DNA of 64,000 bases. Source: Serinus canaria. Lineage: Eukaryota; Chordata; Aves; Passeriformes; Fringillidae. The DNA lies in the NCBI RefSeq assembly GCF_022539315.1, contig NC_066314.1:48111180-48175179 (forward strand), written 5' to 3'. The notes under the pieces were generated by a model, which worked only from the letters and a program-made list of their open reading frames with translations, did no database searches and was not told the DNA's origin. The position numbers and the translations under genes are program-made. Each line of letters opens with the position of its first letter. The first letter of the stretch is position 1. This document shows, piece by piece, positions 41,291-54,618 of this stretch.

Positions 41291-44200
41291 GTAAAGGTAA
41301 GCCCCTGGAGGCAGTTCTATTTTCCACCCTTTTATTTTGTTGTCACTGTCACTGTATTGACGTTGTAGGAGGAAAAAAAAAAAAAAGAAGAAGAAAGAAA
41401 AAAGGGCTGTACTGAGCATTCCTAGTCTGTATGGGCTTTGCAGTGAGTGCCTGAACAAATAATGTGGGAAGCACAACTGTACAGTCTTAGCTGCAGGTGG
41501 GAGTAAAGCAGCATGAAAAAGGTTCATTCCAAAGGCTCACCTCATACATGGATTGCTCTTCCAGACAATCCAAAGGCTTTGGATTGTAACATGGGGCTAC
41601 AGCCTGTTGATATAAACACAAAGGAGTGTCACTATCCATATGAAACACACTGAGAATCCAGGGTGGTTGTCACAGCCTAATTACAGGGGGATGGTTTTGG
41701 GGAGCTGGCAATGCCAGTCTGCAGCTTGACCAGCAAATTTGCATAGCAGCAGAGATCCCCAGATTCAGGTTTTCCAAACAGTCCTCTAGCAATGCTAAAA
41801 ATAGAAAATTGCTTTAAAATAATATAGTTAATAATGAAATAAATCACAATGACTGTTATTCCCTTGTAAATACTGCTAGACATTGCACGGCATGGCAGAC
41901 AGCAAAGCTGTTTCCAGGAAATACACAATCCAAAATTAAAGGCTCATTAAGTCTTTCTACTGCAGTAATCTTTCATGGAACACATTGTGAGCTATCACTG
42001 GTGTGCCTGTCCTGCTCCCTTCCCAGAGTGGAACAAGCAGCACTGCTCCCTTAGGTCACACACTGGCTGGCTCAAGGCTTCTTGAAGGCTTCAGTAGAAA
42101 CGAGTCCTGTGTTGACACAGAACAAGCTTAAAAGACAGTCCCCACACCACAGCTGTTCATTTTTCATTGCAGTTCTAAATAAGCCTTTTCAATAAATAAT
42201 AGTATTTAAATAAATTAATTTTAATGTGAATCAAGTTTCATCTTGATTGAGGAATACTTACATTCTTTTCAATAATAAAAACTTTGTTATGTAACAATAA
42301 TCATGATAGTTTTGTAAAGCCAACTCCTTTCTTTAGGGAGAGAACAGCAATACCTGACAATCTCAGGTAACTAAAACCCAACACTTAGATTAGACTTCAC
42401 TTTTCCCATCTCCTTCCCTACTGCTGTCTGGGCTTGGTCTGTGTTTTAACATAATCTGCAATAAAAATTTTAGGAAGATCAGTATCAAAGGGCTGTTGTC
42501 AGGAGCAATGACAGGAGGAGCCCCAGCTGCAGTGGGAGGGATTATTGCTGCAGGACAGAGGGCCAGGCTGCTCCCTCAGGCACTCAGCTCCAAGGTGTGC
42601 AGCTCTTGTACTTCAGCATCTGCTCTGTCCCTCATTACCACAACTTCTTTGAGGAGCCTTGTCTCACTGGCTCTTGGTGCTTGTACTGGGACTTTCTTCT
42701 CACCCATGCTCTGGGATGCAGAGTGCATGTTCCAGGTTCCCAGGCTTCAGAAATTCATCTGCTGCTTCTCCAGAGCTTCCTTTTTCAGTTTTCTACTCTG
42801 TCATTTCAAAGAGCTCCTGAGAATGCTGGTGCTCCAGGGGCCTTTTTTCACTCCCAGCACTAAGTGGCAGCCATTTGGTTACAGGCCTTCCAAATTCTTG
42901 TGTGCAGTGGGAAATGGCACATGGCTTTCCTGAGGCTCCTCCTGACACTGTGAAAAACCAAAAGACTTTGAAGGGTTTAATTTTTGTCAGGAGCACTAGG
43001 AAGGGAACCATTTTGAATAAAAAGTATTTATAGACATGTAAGTCTTGGTTATACATTTATGGTGCTGTCTTTGAAAAAGGAAGATAGGGTAGATGAGCTT
43101 GGAAAACCAACAAGAAAGCAGATGGAATAATATAATAAAACATATTCTGCTTAACCTTTGGCAGAATAATTTTACCAAGGTAACAGTGAAATGAAGAGAG
43201 CTGTGTCCTGCACTATGTAAGAACAGGCAACAGCCTACATGCAGGTGGGAGATTTGAGCAGTTGCTGTGTTCTAGATCTCTCTCGTGGGCTGAGGAGCTT
43301 GCAGAAAACCCTTGTCAGATCATCCTTAATGCTACACTAAAGTTCTTCCACATTTACAGACACTTGTCACTGTCACGGTAATTGAACAGTTTGTATAGTG
43401 AACAAAAAATCCAACCCCAGACCCAACAGGCAACCCAGTTAAGGGCACAAATACTAAGTTAGCCTGTCCTACCTTGCTATTTTACTACCACATTAAATCT
43501 GGGAATATATGTCAACACTAATGAAACAGTAAATAATTTTGTTCCCAATTTTGTTACTCAAGCAAACAAAAAAACCCAAACCAAAACAAACCCCCAAAAA
43601 GCAGCTACAGCCAGTTCCAAGGCTATCCTGACAAGGAGAGGGAAGAGTTAACTGCCTAGGAGATAAATCTCAGCTTGAAGTGCTTATCCCATTCCAGACC
43701 CCCAAGAAATCTGGCTTTTGAGAGCGGAGCTGCACTGCCTCTTGATCCCTCTGCAAGCTTTTCAAGGAAGACATGGGGCACCACTATGTCCTGCCAAGTC
43801 ACCTTCCCCAGCAGAAAGGGCAGCCTGGACTAGTAAGTCCAGCTAAAGGCAGAAGATGTTACACCATCCACAAGGCCTGACACATAATATGCAGTTTACC
43901 AAGGTGGAAATCCCTTTACATATCCTTTCCCAAGTCACAGTTAAGGGCTCTCTCTCTCTGTGGTGACACTGGAGAACTGGGCCCACCTGGCAGAACAAAA
44001 GGCTTGAAATCCTTCAATACAAGCTCAAACTGAGATAATGGCAGGCAAACAGAAGAGCACCTGAGGTATTTCTCCCCCTGCCCCAGTTTGGTTTATTTTA
44101 ATCTCATGAGTTTGGAGTTTTAACTTCTGGTGGCTGTAACTCAGGCTGTGTGGTTACAAGCCCTGGCAGTGTGGGTGGCAGTAGACCCAGGCCACACCTT

Positions 44201-45660
44201 TCCATCCTGGTGAGATACCCACTGGATGGCTCCCAAAGCTTTGGTCACCCCAACATTGTACTAGGAGCTCATTTCAGTTCCACACTGGTGTGGGACAGCA
44301 CAGAATGAAAAGCAAAAGTGAAGACGAAACAGAATGAAAGACTCCTTGCTTTTCAGGGCAGCAGAAACTCTGCACTTTCAGCCAAAGGATGAGGGTTGGC
44401 AAAGAGCTTTCTTCTGGTAATGACCTTTCAATTCCTGCTATTGCCCTGGAGACTGCAGGGACACCAGGAGAAGCAAAATACCTACTGTTAGTGCTTGTGA
44501 TTGCATCCCACATAGCTCTGTGCTCCCAGGATACACCAGAGCCTGCCACCAGCCAGCACACCTGGGGAAAATCAGAGTCTGAGCTGTGCCAACTTCACCA
44601 GGAGCTAGGAAGGGCTTTAGAGGTGACTGAGGGAGATGGTACCAACAGTAATTTCTCCACCTTCCCCAAATCCACCACACTCTCTACAACAGGGAGAGCA
44701 GACTGGAGCCATGGCTGATTGACCATCAGCTACCCACAGTAGCAGTCACAGAACAGGTTTCCCTTCCAAACACCCAATATTCCTTCCTGGAGAGTTGAAA
44801 CCAAGACCCTGTTAAAAGGGAGTGCAACTGAAGCAACTTGAGCAAACCAAAATGCCAGAGCACAGTCAGGCAGTCAAATGCTGATGCACATGCCACACCT
44901 GCAAGGCTGACAGAGCAGCTCAGTAGCTCTCCAACCATGAAGCAAGCACAGATGCTGCTCCAATCCCTGTGGAAGGAGCGTGTTGTGCTTTTACACTTTC
45001 AGGGGCCAGGCTAGGCTGTGTCTCAGGCTGGGATCTAAGGCACACGATCTGCTTTTATAAGCTGAGGGAAGAAATGGCTCCTTGGGCAAACTGGCAGGTA
45101 CCTCAGCATTGTAGGAAGGCAGCTACTGAAAGGGTTTATAAAAATAAACATTCCCCAAACAGAGCACCCTGTGGCTGGTCTTCACATAAAAGCTCATTTT
45201 TAGGGTAGGAAGCCTCATCACACGCTTAGGCAGAGCTGGTCACTAGGAGCAGACTCTTCTGACTGCTGCTGACTTTCACTACAGGATCTGTTCCAGACTG
45301 TCCAGAGAGGATGGGCTGGAGTCCTTGAGTTTGGCTGAAACTGGAAGCAGCAAAACCACCATGCTGGAAACAGGAGGTGAAGTTTCTTGCAGAGAAATTG
45401 TGTGTCATATACTGGAAAAATGAAACAGAAGCTGGAATGGCTTTCACTGTCACATCATCTACCTCAGCCTTGTCATGGTGCTGCCACTGCCAGTAAGAGG
45501 CCACAAGCTCTGCTTTATGTGAGGCTCTGTCGGGCTTTGCCTGGGCTTGTCTTGGCCTGCCAGGAGCTGCTGTAGCTCGTTTTGCTGTTACAACAGCTGT
45601 CTAATGACCAGGTGACTGCACCAACAGTGTCTTGGGTTTTGTGCAATTATCTGGTGTTTG
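41291..45660. other. EP300-L3MBTL2 intergenic DNA, no gene recognised
   Basis: Contains an A-rich run at 41370-41405, AT-rich sequence at 42180-42310 and an A/C-rich stretch near 43563-43605. The open frames around 42496-42933 match nothing and lack a splice or start context worth calling. A noncoding transcript between these genes is known in mammals (EP300-AS1), but no sequence feature here identifies one. Confidence 0.5.
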
Positions 45661-45790
45661 GGCTACCCAGTACAAGAGAGACATGGGCACGGTGAATCCA
45701 GCAAATGGGCAGCACGGCGATGAGAAGACTAGAGCCTCTGTCAGATGGGGAGAGGCTGATGGAGCTGGGATATTGGAAGGTCAGACATTA
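45661..45790 (+). mobile_element. Short CR1 fragment
   Basis: The words ACAAGAGAGACATGG, AATCCAGCAAATGGGC and GAGAGGCTGATGGAGCTGGGA match the CR1 reverse-transcriptase/3' region in order on the plus strand. Both ends are truncated. Confidence 0.65.
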
Positions 45791-47880
45791 GGAAGTTTAC
45801 ATCAGTGAACTACACATTATCTGAGTACAACCATTAGCATTGCTGTAACCAGACAATCAATATCTGACTGGATTGCTAGAACTTTGGGTGTGAATTCCTT
45901 TAGCTGGTCCAAGAGTCTAATAAATAGGAGTGAAACAACCTAACTCAGACACAACTGAAGGGCAAGAGAGATACAGAGGACACTCTAATTTTGTTGTCAC
46001 CCTGAAATCCTCCCGCTACTGGAAACAGCCATAGCAGTGACTAGAGGGCACCCAAATGGTGACTTCTGGTTCTCCAGAAGAAAGCAGGGAAAGCATTTCT
46101 CCAGGAAAAGCAGAAGTAGGGGGATGTCAGGAAAAGAAATCCTATGCAAATTTTAGACTATTGATCCATCCATATCACCTCAAAACCTGAACTTGACTCA
46201 GAGTCAGCACCTACAAAGAGGGATAGAGCAGCTCTGCTGTCACATAGAATGCATCATGGCATCTTTCTAGCAAGTCTCTATGTTGGCATTTGAAGTTGGA
46301 AGATCTGTAGTGTGCTCTGCAAGGTCCCAGGACTTCCCCACTTCAGATGCTTTGATGCAGGTCATTACAAATTCTAACCACAGTTGGCATGCTAACTCAG
46401 CAGCACAAATGAAAGCTGTTTGGACTAAAAGCATGTAAGTGAGAAGGCTGGGCACCCTTTTCACTTCACTAGCCTGTATGTGGTCAGAAAGAATCTTATT
46501 TATGCTCCATCCTGAAAAGTCCACCAAGGCTGAAAGCAAAACTAGGCTTTGCTTGGTGGCAGGGAAGGAAGAGGAAAGCTTATTGTGCAGAGCACAAATC
46601 TAAACAATCCCAGGCTGCTGTCCTGGCATTCAAAACATGGGGTTTTTTTGCTCTCTGCTCTCCTTTAGGTCAGGAGCAGTCCCTCCCAATGCACCAGGGT
46701 AATTGTGGGCTTGGTGCAGAGCTGGTCTGCACCATGCCAGGGTGAGGAGTAGGAAGTTTAGCCAAGGCCGAATACCAAGGCCCAGGGCTGCTTTCCTTAA
46801 GCCTGCCACAAACTTTCTACGATCTGCTGAAGGCTTGCTACCAACCCCTTTTTAAATACAAGATTCATTGTCCTAATTGTGTTTATATCCAAAACCCAAG
46901 CACATTTTACTCCCACTTTTGAAGATCTTTAACACCCATTCACATTGTAATACACCATTAGTTTTATTTGGCACTTACCCTCTCCATCATCTTCCACCAG
47001 CAGTTTCCTGAGGTCAGCTTGCTTGTTTCATCTGTCTGGGATCTATGGATACACTGATGTTCCCAACACAGCTGGGATTGCAGTCATGCTCCTTAGTCCC
47101 ATCTGGGTCTTCCAGGTGCGTAATGCCCTGGTGGTGAGTTATTCCCTAGGCAGCCAGCACTGTATGCACATGCACACCATAAGGCTGGATTTTGGGAAGC
47201 CCTCAATGAACCAGCCACATCCACCACAACCAGCTTAAGCACAGCACGCAACATGACTGGATTAACTCCAGGTGAGCGCAGCTGCGGGCAGCACACAGCT
47301 GGGGTCGCTGCCTGCGCGCTCCATGGTGACAGGACCTCTGTTCTGGAACACCTCTGCACCGAGCAAATGTCACCAGATGTGACACAGGGTGACTGGGCAC
47401 CCACGCACCATTCCGGCGCAGCACCTGCCTGCAGGACATCCACACAAGCTTACCTCATGCTCACACTTCAGTGCCAAAAGGCGCACAATATACTCCAAGT
47501 GAAATAGGATCTTTTAATATCACATATCCAAACAAATAGTTCTCATTTCAAAATGCAAAATAGGTCCTTTGAAGATCAGCTGTTCCCAGGCTGTATGAGC
47601 AGGGCAGGGCACAGCTGACTGGCACAACTGTTGAGGTCAGACCTCGTTTCTTTGGTAAGATACATGCCGGGGACAACGCGAATGTAGAGTTGTACCAAAA
47701 GAGTCCATTTAGAAGACTAATTATTACTCCACACCCCTTATTAGAGATTTGCATTTTAAAACAGTCACATACATTAAATAACTCTCCGACGTCTAGATAG
47801 CAAACATTTGAAGTAGCACGTATTCCGCTACCCCTGCCGTTTTAAGAACAAGCAACACATGTGGGAGAGAAGGGAAACAT
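45791..47880. other. Intergenic DNA downstream of EP300
   Basis: No gene recognised. A small CpG-containing patch lies at about 47270-47420. Confidence 0.5.
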
Positions 47881-47884
47881 TAAA

Positions 47885-49059
47885 AACAGGCTGTCTGTCT
47901 CACACAGTTTATTTAACAATAGGTAATAAGAAATCAATTTTAACAGTCTATACAGTGATCGAAAGTTCTTATTTATAAGTAACCAACTTTAATTGCATGA
48001 TATACAACATTTGAGGGTTTTTTGCTTTCTATTTTCAAGTTTTACAGAAAATGGAAGAGGGTGGGAAAGGGGCATGGGAGAGAGAAAGCAAGCATAAAGA
48101 AGAAACCCCAGGGACTTTTTCTCAGGTTGAAATAATCCCGTTGGAATTGTTTCTTACCCTCTTTTTTATGTTTTTTTTCCTTTGTTAGATGTAAAAATAA
48201 CAAAAAAAATTCTTTCAAGAAAACAGAAACCACAATATATATACTACATCCATTTGGCAGCTGCCCCTGTGTATTTCCAAAAATGTTGTCTTCTCTCTAC
48301 ATGTACAAATTACTTTAATACTTGAAGTTTTTTTAAGCTCAGACTCTTGTATAGAAAATTCTTGGAGGACAAAAGTAGACTTCAGGAGGGGACTGAGTTA
48401 TTTAATATTTTTACATTTTTCAAAGAATTGACATATTTCCAACCAAAGAGGAAAAGATTGGTATTTATTTTTATATATATATATTTATATATGTAATGTA
48501 GTTTTAAAGCAACATTAACCCCTTTTGTCCTCCGGTTTCAGAAAAGGTTCTCCTGTGTTTTTCTGTTGTTCTGTTTTTGTGGTGGTTTTTTTCGCAGTGA
48601 CATGAAGAAAAACCAGAATAGGGAAAATGTTTACCATCTGCCTCAGTAAATAATAACTATCAATATTACATATTTTCATTAATTTAAAAAAAAAATAAAA
48701 CCTATTGGAGGCATGAGCAGGGCATCCTTTGGTGAGCAACCAAAAGACCTCCTTACTCCCCCGACCTCCCCAATGCACACGAGGAAAAAAAAAGCCAAGA
48801 AAAAGGACTGGTTATGATTCCAGCCATAACAAAAATATATTCTTTGTACTCTACTGTCCCTCAGGTTCATTGTTGGTTTGTTTTTAAAACCACAAACTAC
48901 TGCTGCAGAGTTCAGATGTATTCCAGGGAAAAATGTCGTTTTAGCTAAGAAAGATTCAAAAAAATTTGTCTTCAGTACAAAAAGTCTTGCGAAAATAAGT
49001 TTTTTTTAATTTTCTTTGTTTTTTTTAATTTTTTTTTCTCCCAAAATGCTACAACGTGT
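47885..49059 (-). other. EP300: EP300 3' UTR
   Basis: About 1.2 kb, rich in T and A on the minus strand, with long A/T homopolymer runs just after the stop codon. The minus-strand AATAAA at 47913-47908 is the likely poly(A) signal, placing cleavage near 47890. Another AATAAA lies near 48464. The length agrees with the mammalian EP300 3' UTR. Confidence 0.6.
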
Positions 49060-51285
49060 CTAGTGTATGTCTAGTGTACTCTGTGAAAGGTTTGAATTCA
49101 AGTCTGAGTTCTCGGAGCTGAGTCCCAGTTCCGTGGCGCTTGTACCATGGAGGCCTGCCATGCCGGCGTTGCTAGCAAGCTGGGAAAGCATTGCACTCTG
49201 GTCCGGGCTGGCAAAGTGCCCTTGATCCATGGGGTTAGCCTGGGCAGCTACCAGTCCTGGATGTGGGGAGCTGGTCTGCGGGGAGACGTGGTGTGGAGAA
49301 GGCTGAGGCTGCATCCGAGGGGATGGGCTGGAATGAGGGGGCTGGGACTGGGGCCGCGGTGAGGGTACAGGCTGTGGAGAACGCACTTGATTGGTGAGCG
49401 ATGAAGGGAGCTGCTGGCCCTGGAGGTGAGGGGACTGGGCCTGATTGGGGAGCATGTGCTGTTGGGGGCTCATAGGATTGGGCTGAGCTGGGGATCCCAT
49501 CTGCTGCTGAAGCAGCCTTTGCTGGAAAGCCTGTTGCAAACTGGCTCCTGTCTCTGCACTCATGGCCTGTGGAAGCTGGCTTATTTGTCCCATGTTTCCT
49601 TGCTGCATCTGCTGCATGTGATGCTGCATTCGCTGCTGCTGCTGCTGGGGATACCCGACACCCTGGGGCTGTTGAAACTGGTTGTGGTTGGCCATCCCTG
49701 GCCCCAGCGCCGGTCCCGCTCCCTGCTGCTGCTGCTGCTGCTGGTGGCGCTGCTGCTCCATCATCTGGTGCCGTCTCATCAGGAGATCTCGGAACTGGGG
49801 AGCCATCCCCGAGTGATTCATATTCATCTGCTGCGCCTGAGGATTCATCCCAGCCATGGCCTGCTGCGGCTGCTGCTGCGGCTGCTGCTGGGGCATGCTG
49901 GGTCTCTGCACTCCCGCTTGCATGGGGTTCATGTTCTGCATGGCCGGGTTGGGGTGCACCCCTCCTTGCTGCCCTTGCATGGCCTGCTGCGGCTGGAGCC
50001 CCGGCTGCCCCTGCGGGATGCCAGGCTGCCCCGCCATGCCCTGTGGGTTCTGGGACCCCGCGTACTTGGCCGCCCGCTGCTTGATGAAAGCGGCCAGCAG
50101 CTGAGGGTTGGAGTGAAGGATGTTAAGCACCTGCTGCTGCTGCATGGGTGAGCTGGGAGACCTGAGAGTCCGCAGTAGGTTTTGTAAGGCCGCCTGGGGC
50201 AGAGGTTGTTTGGGCTGAGCAGCGCCAGGTACCTGACCCATCCCTGGCTGAGGGGCCATATTCATCGGCTGACCTGGCTGAGCTACTGACATCATGGATG
50301 GCCTCTGCATTCCTGGCTGCAGCTGAGCTTGGGGTAAGGCCCCCTGCACCCACGGTGGCTGCTGCTGAATTCCCGCCGGCCCCATTCCTTGATCTATATG
50401 GCCACTGGGACCTCTGCCTATCTGTGGAGGGTTCATTCCCATCGGTGGCATCTGGGGCATCTGGTGCTGAATCGGCCTTTGGAAGATCTGAACCTGTGCC
50501 ATCTGGCGCTGGGTCTCTGCTGCTCGCTGGATCTGCATGGCCATTTCCACTGCTGCCGGAGGAGGACCCTGAACTGGTGGCTGTGGTGGCTGAGGTGGAG
50601 TTGGAGGCGTCACCTGGCCACCCACCTTGCCCTGGGACACGGCGCTGGGGGGCTGAGTTCTTGGCATGGTGTAGGGCGGCATGCTGTTGGGAGGCGCGGG
50701 CTGAGGCTGCGACACAGGCTGGGGCGGAGGCTGGGGCTGCGGGGTTTGCGGCGTTGGGGGCTGCTGGCCCGTTGGAGTCGTCGGCGTGGCCGGCGTGGGC
50801 GAGGGCAATCCTTGCTGTTGGCCTGCCACACCCGTGCGCTGCATGCTCGCCATCCTCCTTCGGAGCATCTGCGCCTGCTGCAGGCGGTGCTGGAGCTGCT
50901 GCTGACGGAGCTTGTGTTTGATGTTGAGGCAGAAGGGCACAGGGCACTTGTTCTCCTGGCAGTGCTTTGCGTGGTAGCAGCAGAGAGCAATGAGTTGCTT
51001 GCAGATGGGGCACCCTCCGTTGGTCTTGCGCTTGCAGCCTTTGGTGTGTTGGACAACCCGTTTCATCTTCTGGCAGGACGGCAGTGAGCAGTTGGCATTG
51101 CGGCACTGGCAGGCGTGGACCAGAGACTGGATACAGCGCTGGATGCTCAGGCGGCGGGAGTCGCCGGGGCTCTGCGTCGTGGCTGTCTGCTGGTTGTTGC
51201 TCTCATCATCTAGACCGAGGCCTAATTTTTCCATCTTGTGGTCATGGTTTTTAGTGTTATAGCAGGTGATGCACAGGTCATAATC
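49060..51285 (-). CDS. EP300: EP300 exon 31: ZZ end, TAZ2, NCBD, Gln-rich C-terminus
   Basis: 2226 nt starting [20 protein letters not shown], phase 0, TAG at 49062-49060. TAZ2 occupies about 51170-50840, with its Cys/His zinc ligands ([33 protein letters not shown]). The nuclear-coactivator-binding helices lie near 50200-50045 ([20 protein letters not shown]). Long Gln, Pro and Met-rich stretches follow, including a pure (CAG)7 at 49743-49723. GC-rich sequence here produces long antisense open frames that are not genes. Confidence 0.97.
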   Translation of the reverse strand, partial: DYDLCITCYNTKNHDHKMEKLGLGLDDESNNQQTATTQSPGDSRRLSIQRCIQSLVHACQCRNANCSLPSCQKMKRVVQHTKGCKRKTNGGCPICKQLIALCCYHAKHCQENKCPVPFCLNIKHKLRQQQLQHRLQQAQMLRRRMASMQRTGVAGQQQGLPSPTPATPTTPTGQQPPTPQTPQPQPPPQPVSQPQPAPPNSMPPYTMPRTQPPSAVSQGKVGGQVTPPTPPQPPQPPVQGPPPAAVEMAMQIQRAAETQRQMAQVQIFQRPIQHQMPQMPPMGMNPPQIGRGPSGHIDQGMGPAGIQQQPPWVQGALPQAQLQPGMQRPSMMSVAQPGQPMNMAPQPGMGQVPGAAQPKQPLPQAALQNLLRTLRSPSSPMQQQQVLNILHSNPQLLAAFIKQRAAKYAGSQNPQGMAGQPGIPQGQPGLQPQQAMQGQQGGVHPNPAMQNMNPMQAGVQRPSMPQQQPQQQPQQAMAGMNPQAQQMNMNHSGMAPQFRDLLMRRHQMMEQQRHQQQQQQQGAGPALGPGMANHNQFQQPQGVGYPQQQQQRMQHHMQQMQQGNMGQISQLPQAMSAETGASLQQAFQQRLLQQQMGSPAQPNPMSPQQHMLPNQAQSPHLQGQQLPSSLTNQVRSPQPVPSPRPQSQPPHSSPSPRMQPQPSPHHVSPQTSSPHPGLVAAQANPMDQGHFASPDQSAMLSQLASNAGMAGLHGTSATELGLSSENSDLNSNLSQSTLDIH

Positions 51286-53011
51286 CTAAAAAGACAACAA
51301 AGGATGAGTTATCAACAAAGGATGAGTTTCAGTGTGCCCGAAACTCCATAGGATAAAGGAAAAAATGATGTCCTGCCACCTCAACAATTACTCCCAGTCT
51401 GTTCCAGGCCAATTGTTGCTCTAGGGAAAAATTTAATCTTTTATGCCATGCTGAGGTACTAAATATAAATTATAGCCAGGGAAAGTGTGTGGGTGTAAGG
51501 GTGTCTGAAAGCTACACAAATATATAAACCTTGAAAAACAAGTTGGCTCTGAGCTAGTAAATCACACATTATTCAGCTGGGCCAGAAAAATCCCAACAGG
51601 AAAGGAGAAGAAATAGGCAGGGGACAAACAGCTGGTCATCTGCTCCTTCTTCAAAAGAAGAGAGCAGGAGTGGCAGAAGAGGTAGCAGCTTTCAAAAAAG
51701 AATGAAAGCTGCATTTTCAGTTGGCAGATGTGAGTTAAACAACAGAGTGCTAAAAGAACAGAATGCATTCTGTGAGAGCAACAGCACATGAGTTTGGGTT
51801 CAATAATTGATCTTTAAGAAAAAGACCTAAGTTTTTAGGACTGACTAAACCATAGGAAATTTAGAATTTACTTTCTGGTATATAACAAAAAAGTAAAAGC
51901 ACATGTGTGTGCATCTATACATATATTTGTAACCAGAGGAAATGGAAGTATCAAATTGTAATTAGGATCAAATCTGAGTCAGTCATTCACTCCCAGCAGG
52001 CTAGAAAACTAAGTAAGAAGCCATATACAATGATAATTCAGCTTCCAGTGGGCATTGAACCAAACCCCTTGACCTGATCTTCAAACGCACTGGTTTTGCA
52101 AACACTTCTGAAGACACAAATGCTGTTTGCAGCATTCTACAGAGACACAACAGAGTAGTGAAGGAGTCACAGGGGTATGGGGATCTGACTTACAGCATAG
52201 CAAAACCTCTTTGCCAGCAAACCAAGAGAGCCCTCTTTACAAAAATACTGCTGCCCCACACTTCTGACTCTGGAAGGAAAATGTATGCATTGCTCTTCAG
52301 AAAAATGAGCTGATCCTACCATTCCAGTTCAAGCCATGGCTACAGTTCCCAATTTCTTAGGCAGCAGCACCTTAAATAAACTTCAGAAAACGCAACTCTA
52401 TTTCAGATCTCCACAAGGCAGAAATCACACCAAGCAGCACATTAGCAGAACCACTTGTTAAGGAAAATGTTCCCCCTCCTTTCTAAACTGCCAGCAGATG
52501 AGCTGCACATATCTTTTTCAATCAGTTAATAATGAGAAATCAGTTCAGATAAAGAGCACTCTGGGCAGAAAATACAGGAGCAGAAGCAGGGAAAACTTCA
52601 CCAAACATACCTCACAGACAGTGCAATGCCATCTGGTCTCCACATGATGCTTGCACTCATTGCAGGTGTAAACAAAGCGGTCTTGGCTCTGGGTATGCAG
52701 TTCCACCAGCATGCACATGGTTGACCACTGAGCCCTTCGCAGTGAGGAGAACTCCAGGTGCTTGTCTCTAGCAAGGGTTAGGAAAGCATCACGCCCATCC
52801 ATCAGGTCACATGGAATGAGCGGGTCAGGCTCAATGATGGGGGGCAGGGAGTTGGCTGCAGGGCCAGCAATGAGACGGATGACAAAGAAGACCTGAAAAA
52901 TAAAAAGGCTTAATATGCTAGCACTCATCAAGATGCTTTGGTCACCAAACCTCATTACAGAGTGTACAGTTCCAGGATCAGCTATCATTTGAATGACCTG
53001 CTGCTTGGGGG

Positions 53012-53063
<52 letters not shown>

Positions 53064-53178
53064 GTGTGTGTGTGTGTGTGCGTGTGTGCGTGTGTGCGTG
53101 TGTGCGTGTGTGCGTGTGTGCGTGTGTGCGTGTGTGCGTGTGTGCGTGTGTGCGTGTGTGCGTGTGTGCGTGTGTGCG

Positions 53179-53223
<45 letters not shown>

Positions 53224-54533
53224 TTGTGAGGCCTGGGAAATCTCAGACCTCTGGGTGCCCTGCAGATTCACTTTCCTCTGAAGAAATAGGAAAGGGGCAC
53301 TGGACTGAACAGCAACAGTAGAACTGCTGTAGCAATCTAGACTGTTAGGAAGTTCTGCACGAGCACAGCTGCATTTATTCCCACTGCCCTTGCAGCAAAG
53401 AGCACCAGACTTACTGGTACTTGTCTGTCTGGGTGAGCCACTCAATTCTCCAGCCTAACCTGTATAATTTACAGGGCATGACTCTAAGTATCTAAGCTTT
53501 GTACACCTCTTTACTGAAATAAAAAACATTTCTCATTCAATCAACACTTACCTCCTTGTGCTTCTCCATAGTGGCATACAACTTTTGGGAGAGGTCATTG
53601 GACACGTTGGGCATGCCAGGCTTCTTCTTATTGCCACGACTCAAGCTGCTCTTGTTTTTACTTGTCTTCTTATTGTTCTTCTTTTTGGCATTTTTGCTGT
53701 CTCCCTTGCTCACCTAGCAATTTTAAAGACATTTTATGTCAGGTGTCTAAGCAACACCACGTCAAAATTTTATTATTTTTATATATTCTGTAACTGCAGG
53801 ACAAGCCACACTTCACAATCATTTACTTTGAAGACACATACTAGTGTCCCCAGAAACATTACATTAACTCCATTAGAATTACTCCAAAGGATACCAAGAT
53901 CAGCAATACATACTCCAAAAATATTAAAAGCAGAGATGCTCAGGACGTACAAGCAAAACAATATATAATGAAACTTGTTTGTCCGTTACAGCTACACACT
54001 CTTGGACAATCACCAAAGGGTTCAGCAGATGAATTTTCAATGCAATTCAAAAGTAAAAATAACTGCAAAGTGCAATTGATATTGCACTAAACAAAGGTAA
54101 GAAAGACTTAAACCACTTCTGCTACAGCTCTGACAGATTTACTTTTAACAGACTGCATTAAACTGATTTTGATATGAAGTTGTTGTTCTGAGTCCAAAAT
54201 GCATTAGTAGTGCAACTTCTAGCATGCACCTGTCATACCCTGCAACACTCAAACAAAACAGGTCAGCTTAATTTCAACTATATTCTGTTAGCAATGAACA
54301 GTTTCTTGCTTGCTGGGATGCTTAGAGAGCCCCTCAAAATCTCACAGCATAAGATGATCAAGGAACAAAGTAATTGTTAGCCTAACAAGCATTTTTCCTA
54401 AGCTTAAAATAACTTTGTCAGAATGGAAATTCCCAGTGAACATGGATGACTATTACATCACTTGACAGTACAATTTATTACTGCCCCTTCTTCAAGTATG
54501 AAATATAGGATCAATAAAGAGTTACAAATATTT

Positions 54534-54618
<85 letters not shown>

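Noticed and set aside
42496..42933. 145-codon open frame between L3MBTL2 and EP300
   Set aside because: No recognisable domain, no splice partners and no start context of note. Treated as chance, although a noncoding transcript is possible.
49426..51106. Long open frames on the plus strand and in other minus frames across EP300 exon 31
   Set aside because: They are shadows of the GC- and repeat-rich EP300 coding exon. They have no independent splice or promoter signals and low-complexity composition.
52938..53445. Val/Cys and Thr/His repeat open frames
   Set aside because: Translation of the TG/CG microsatellite, not a protein.
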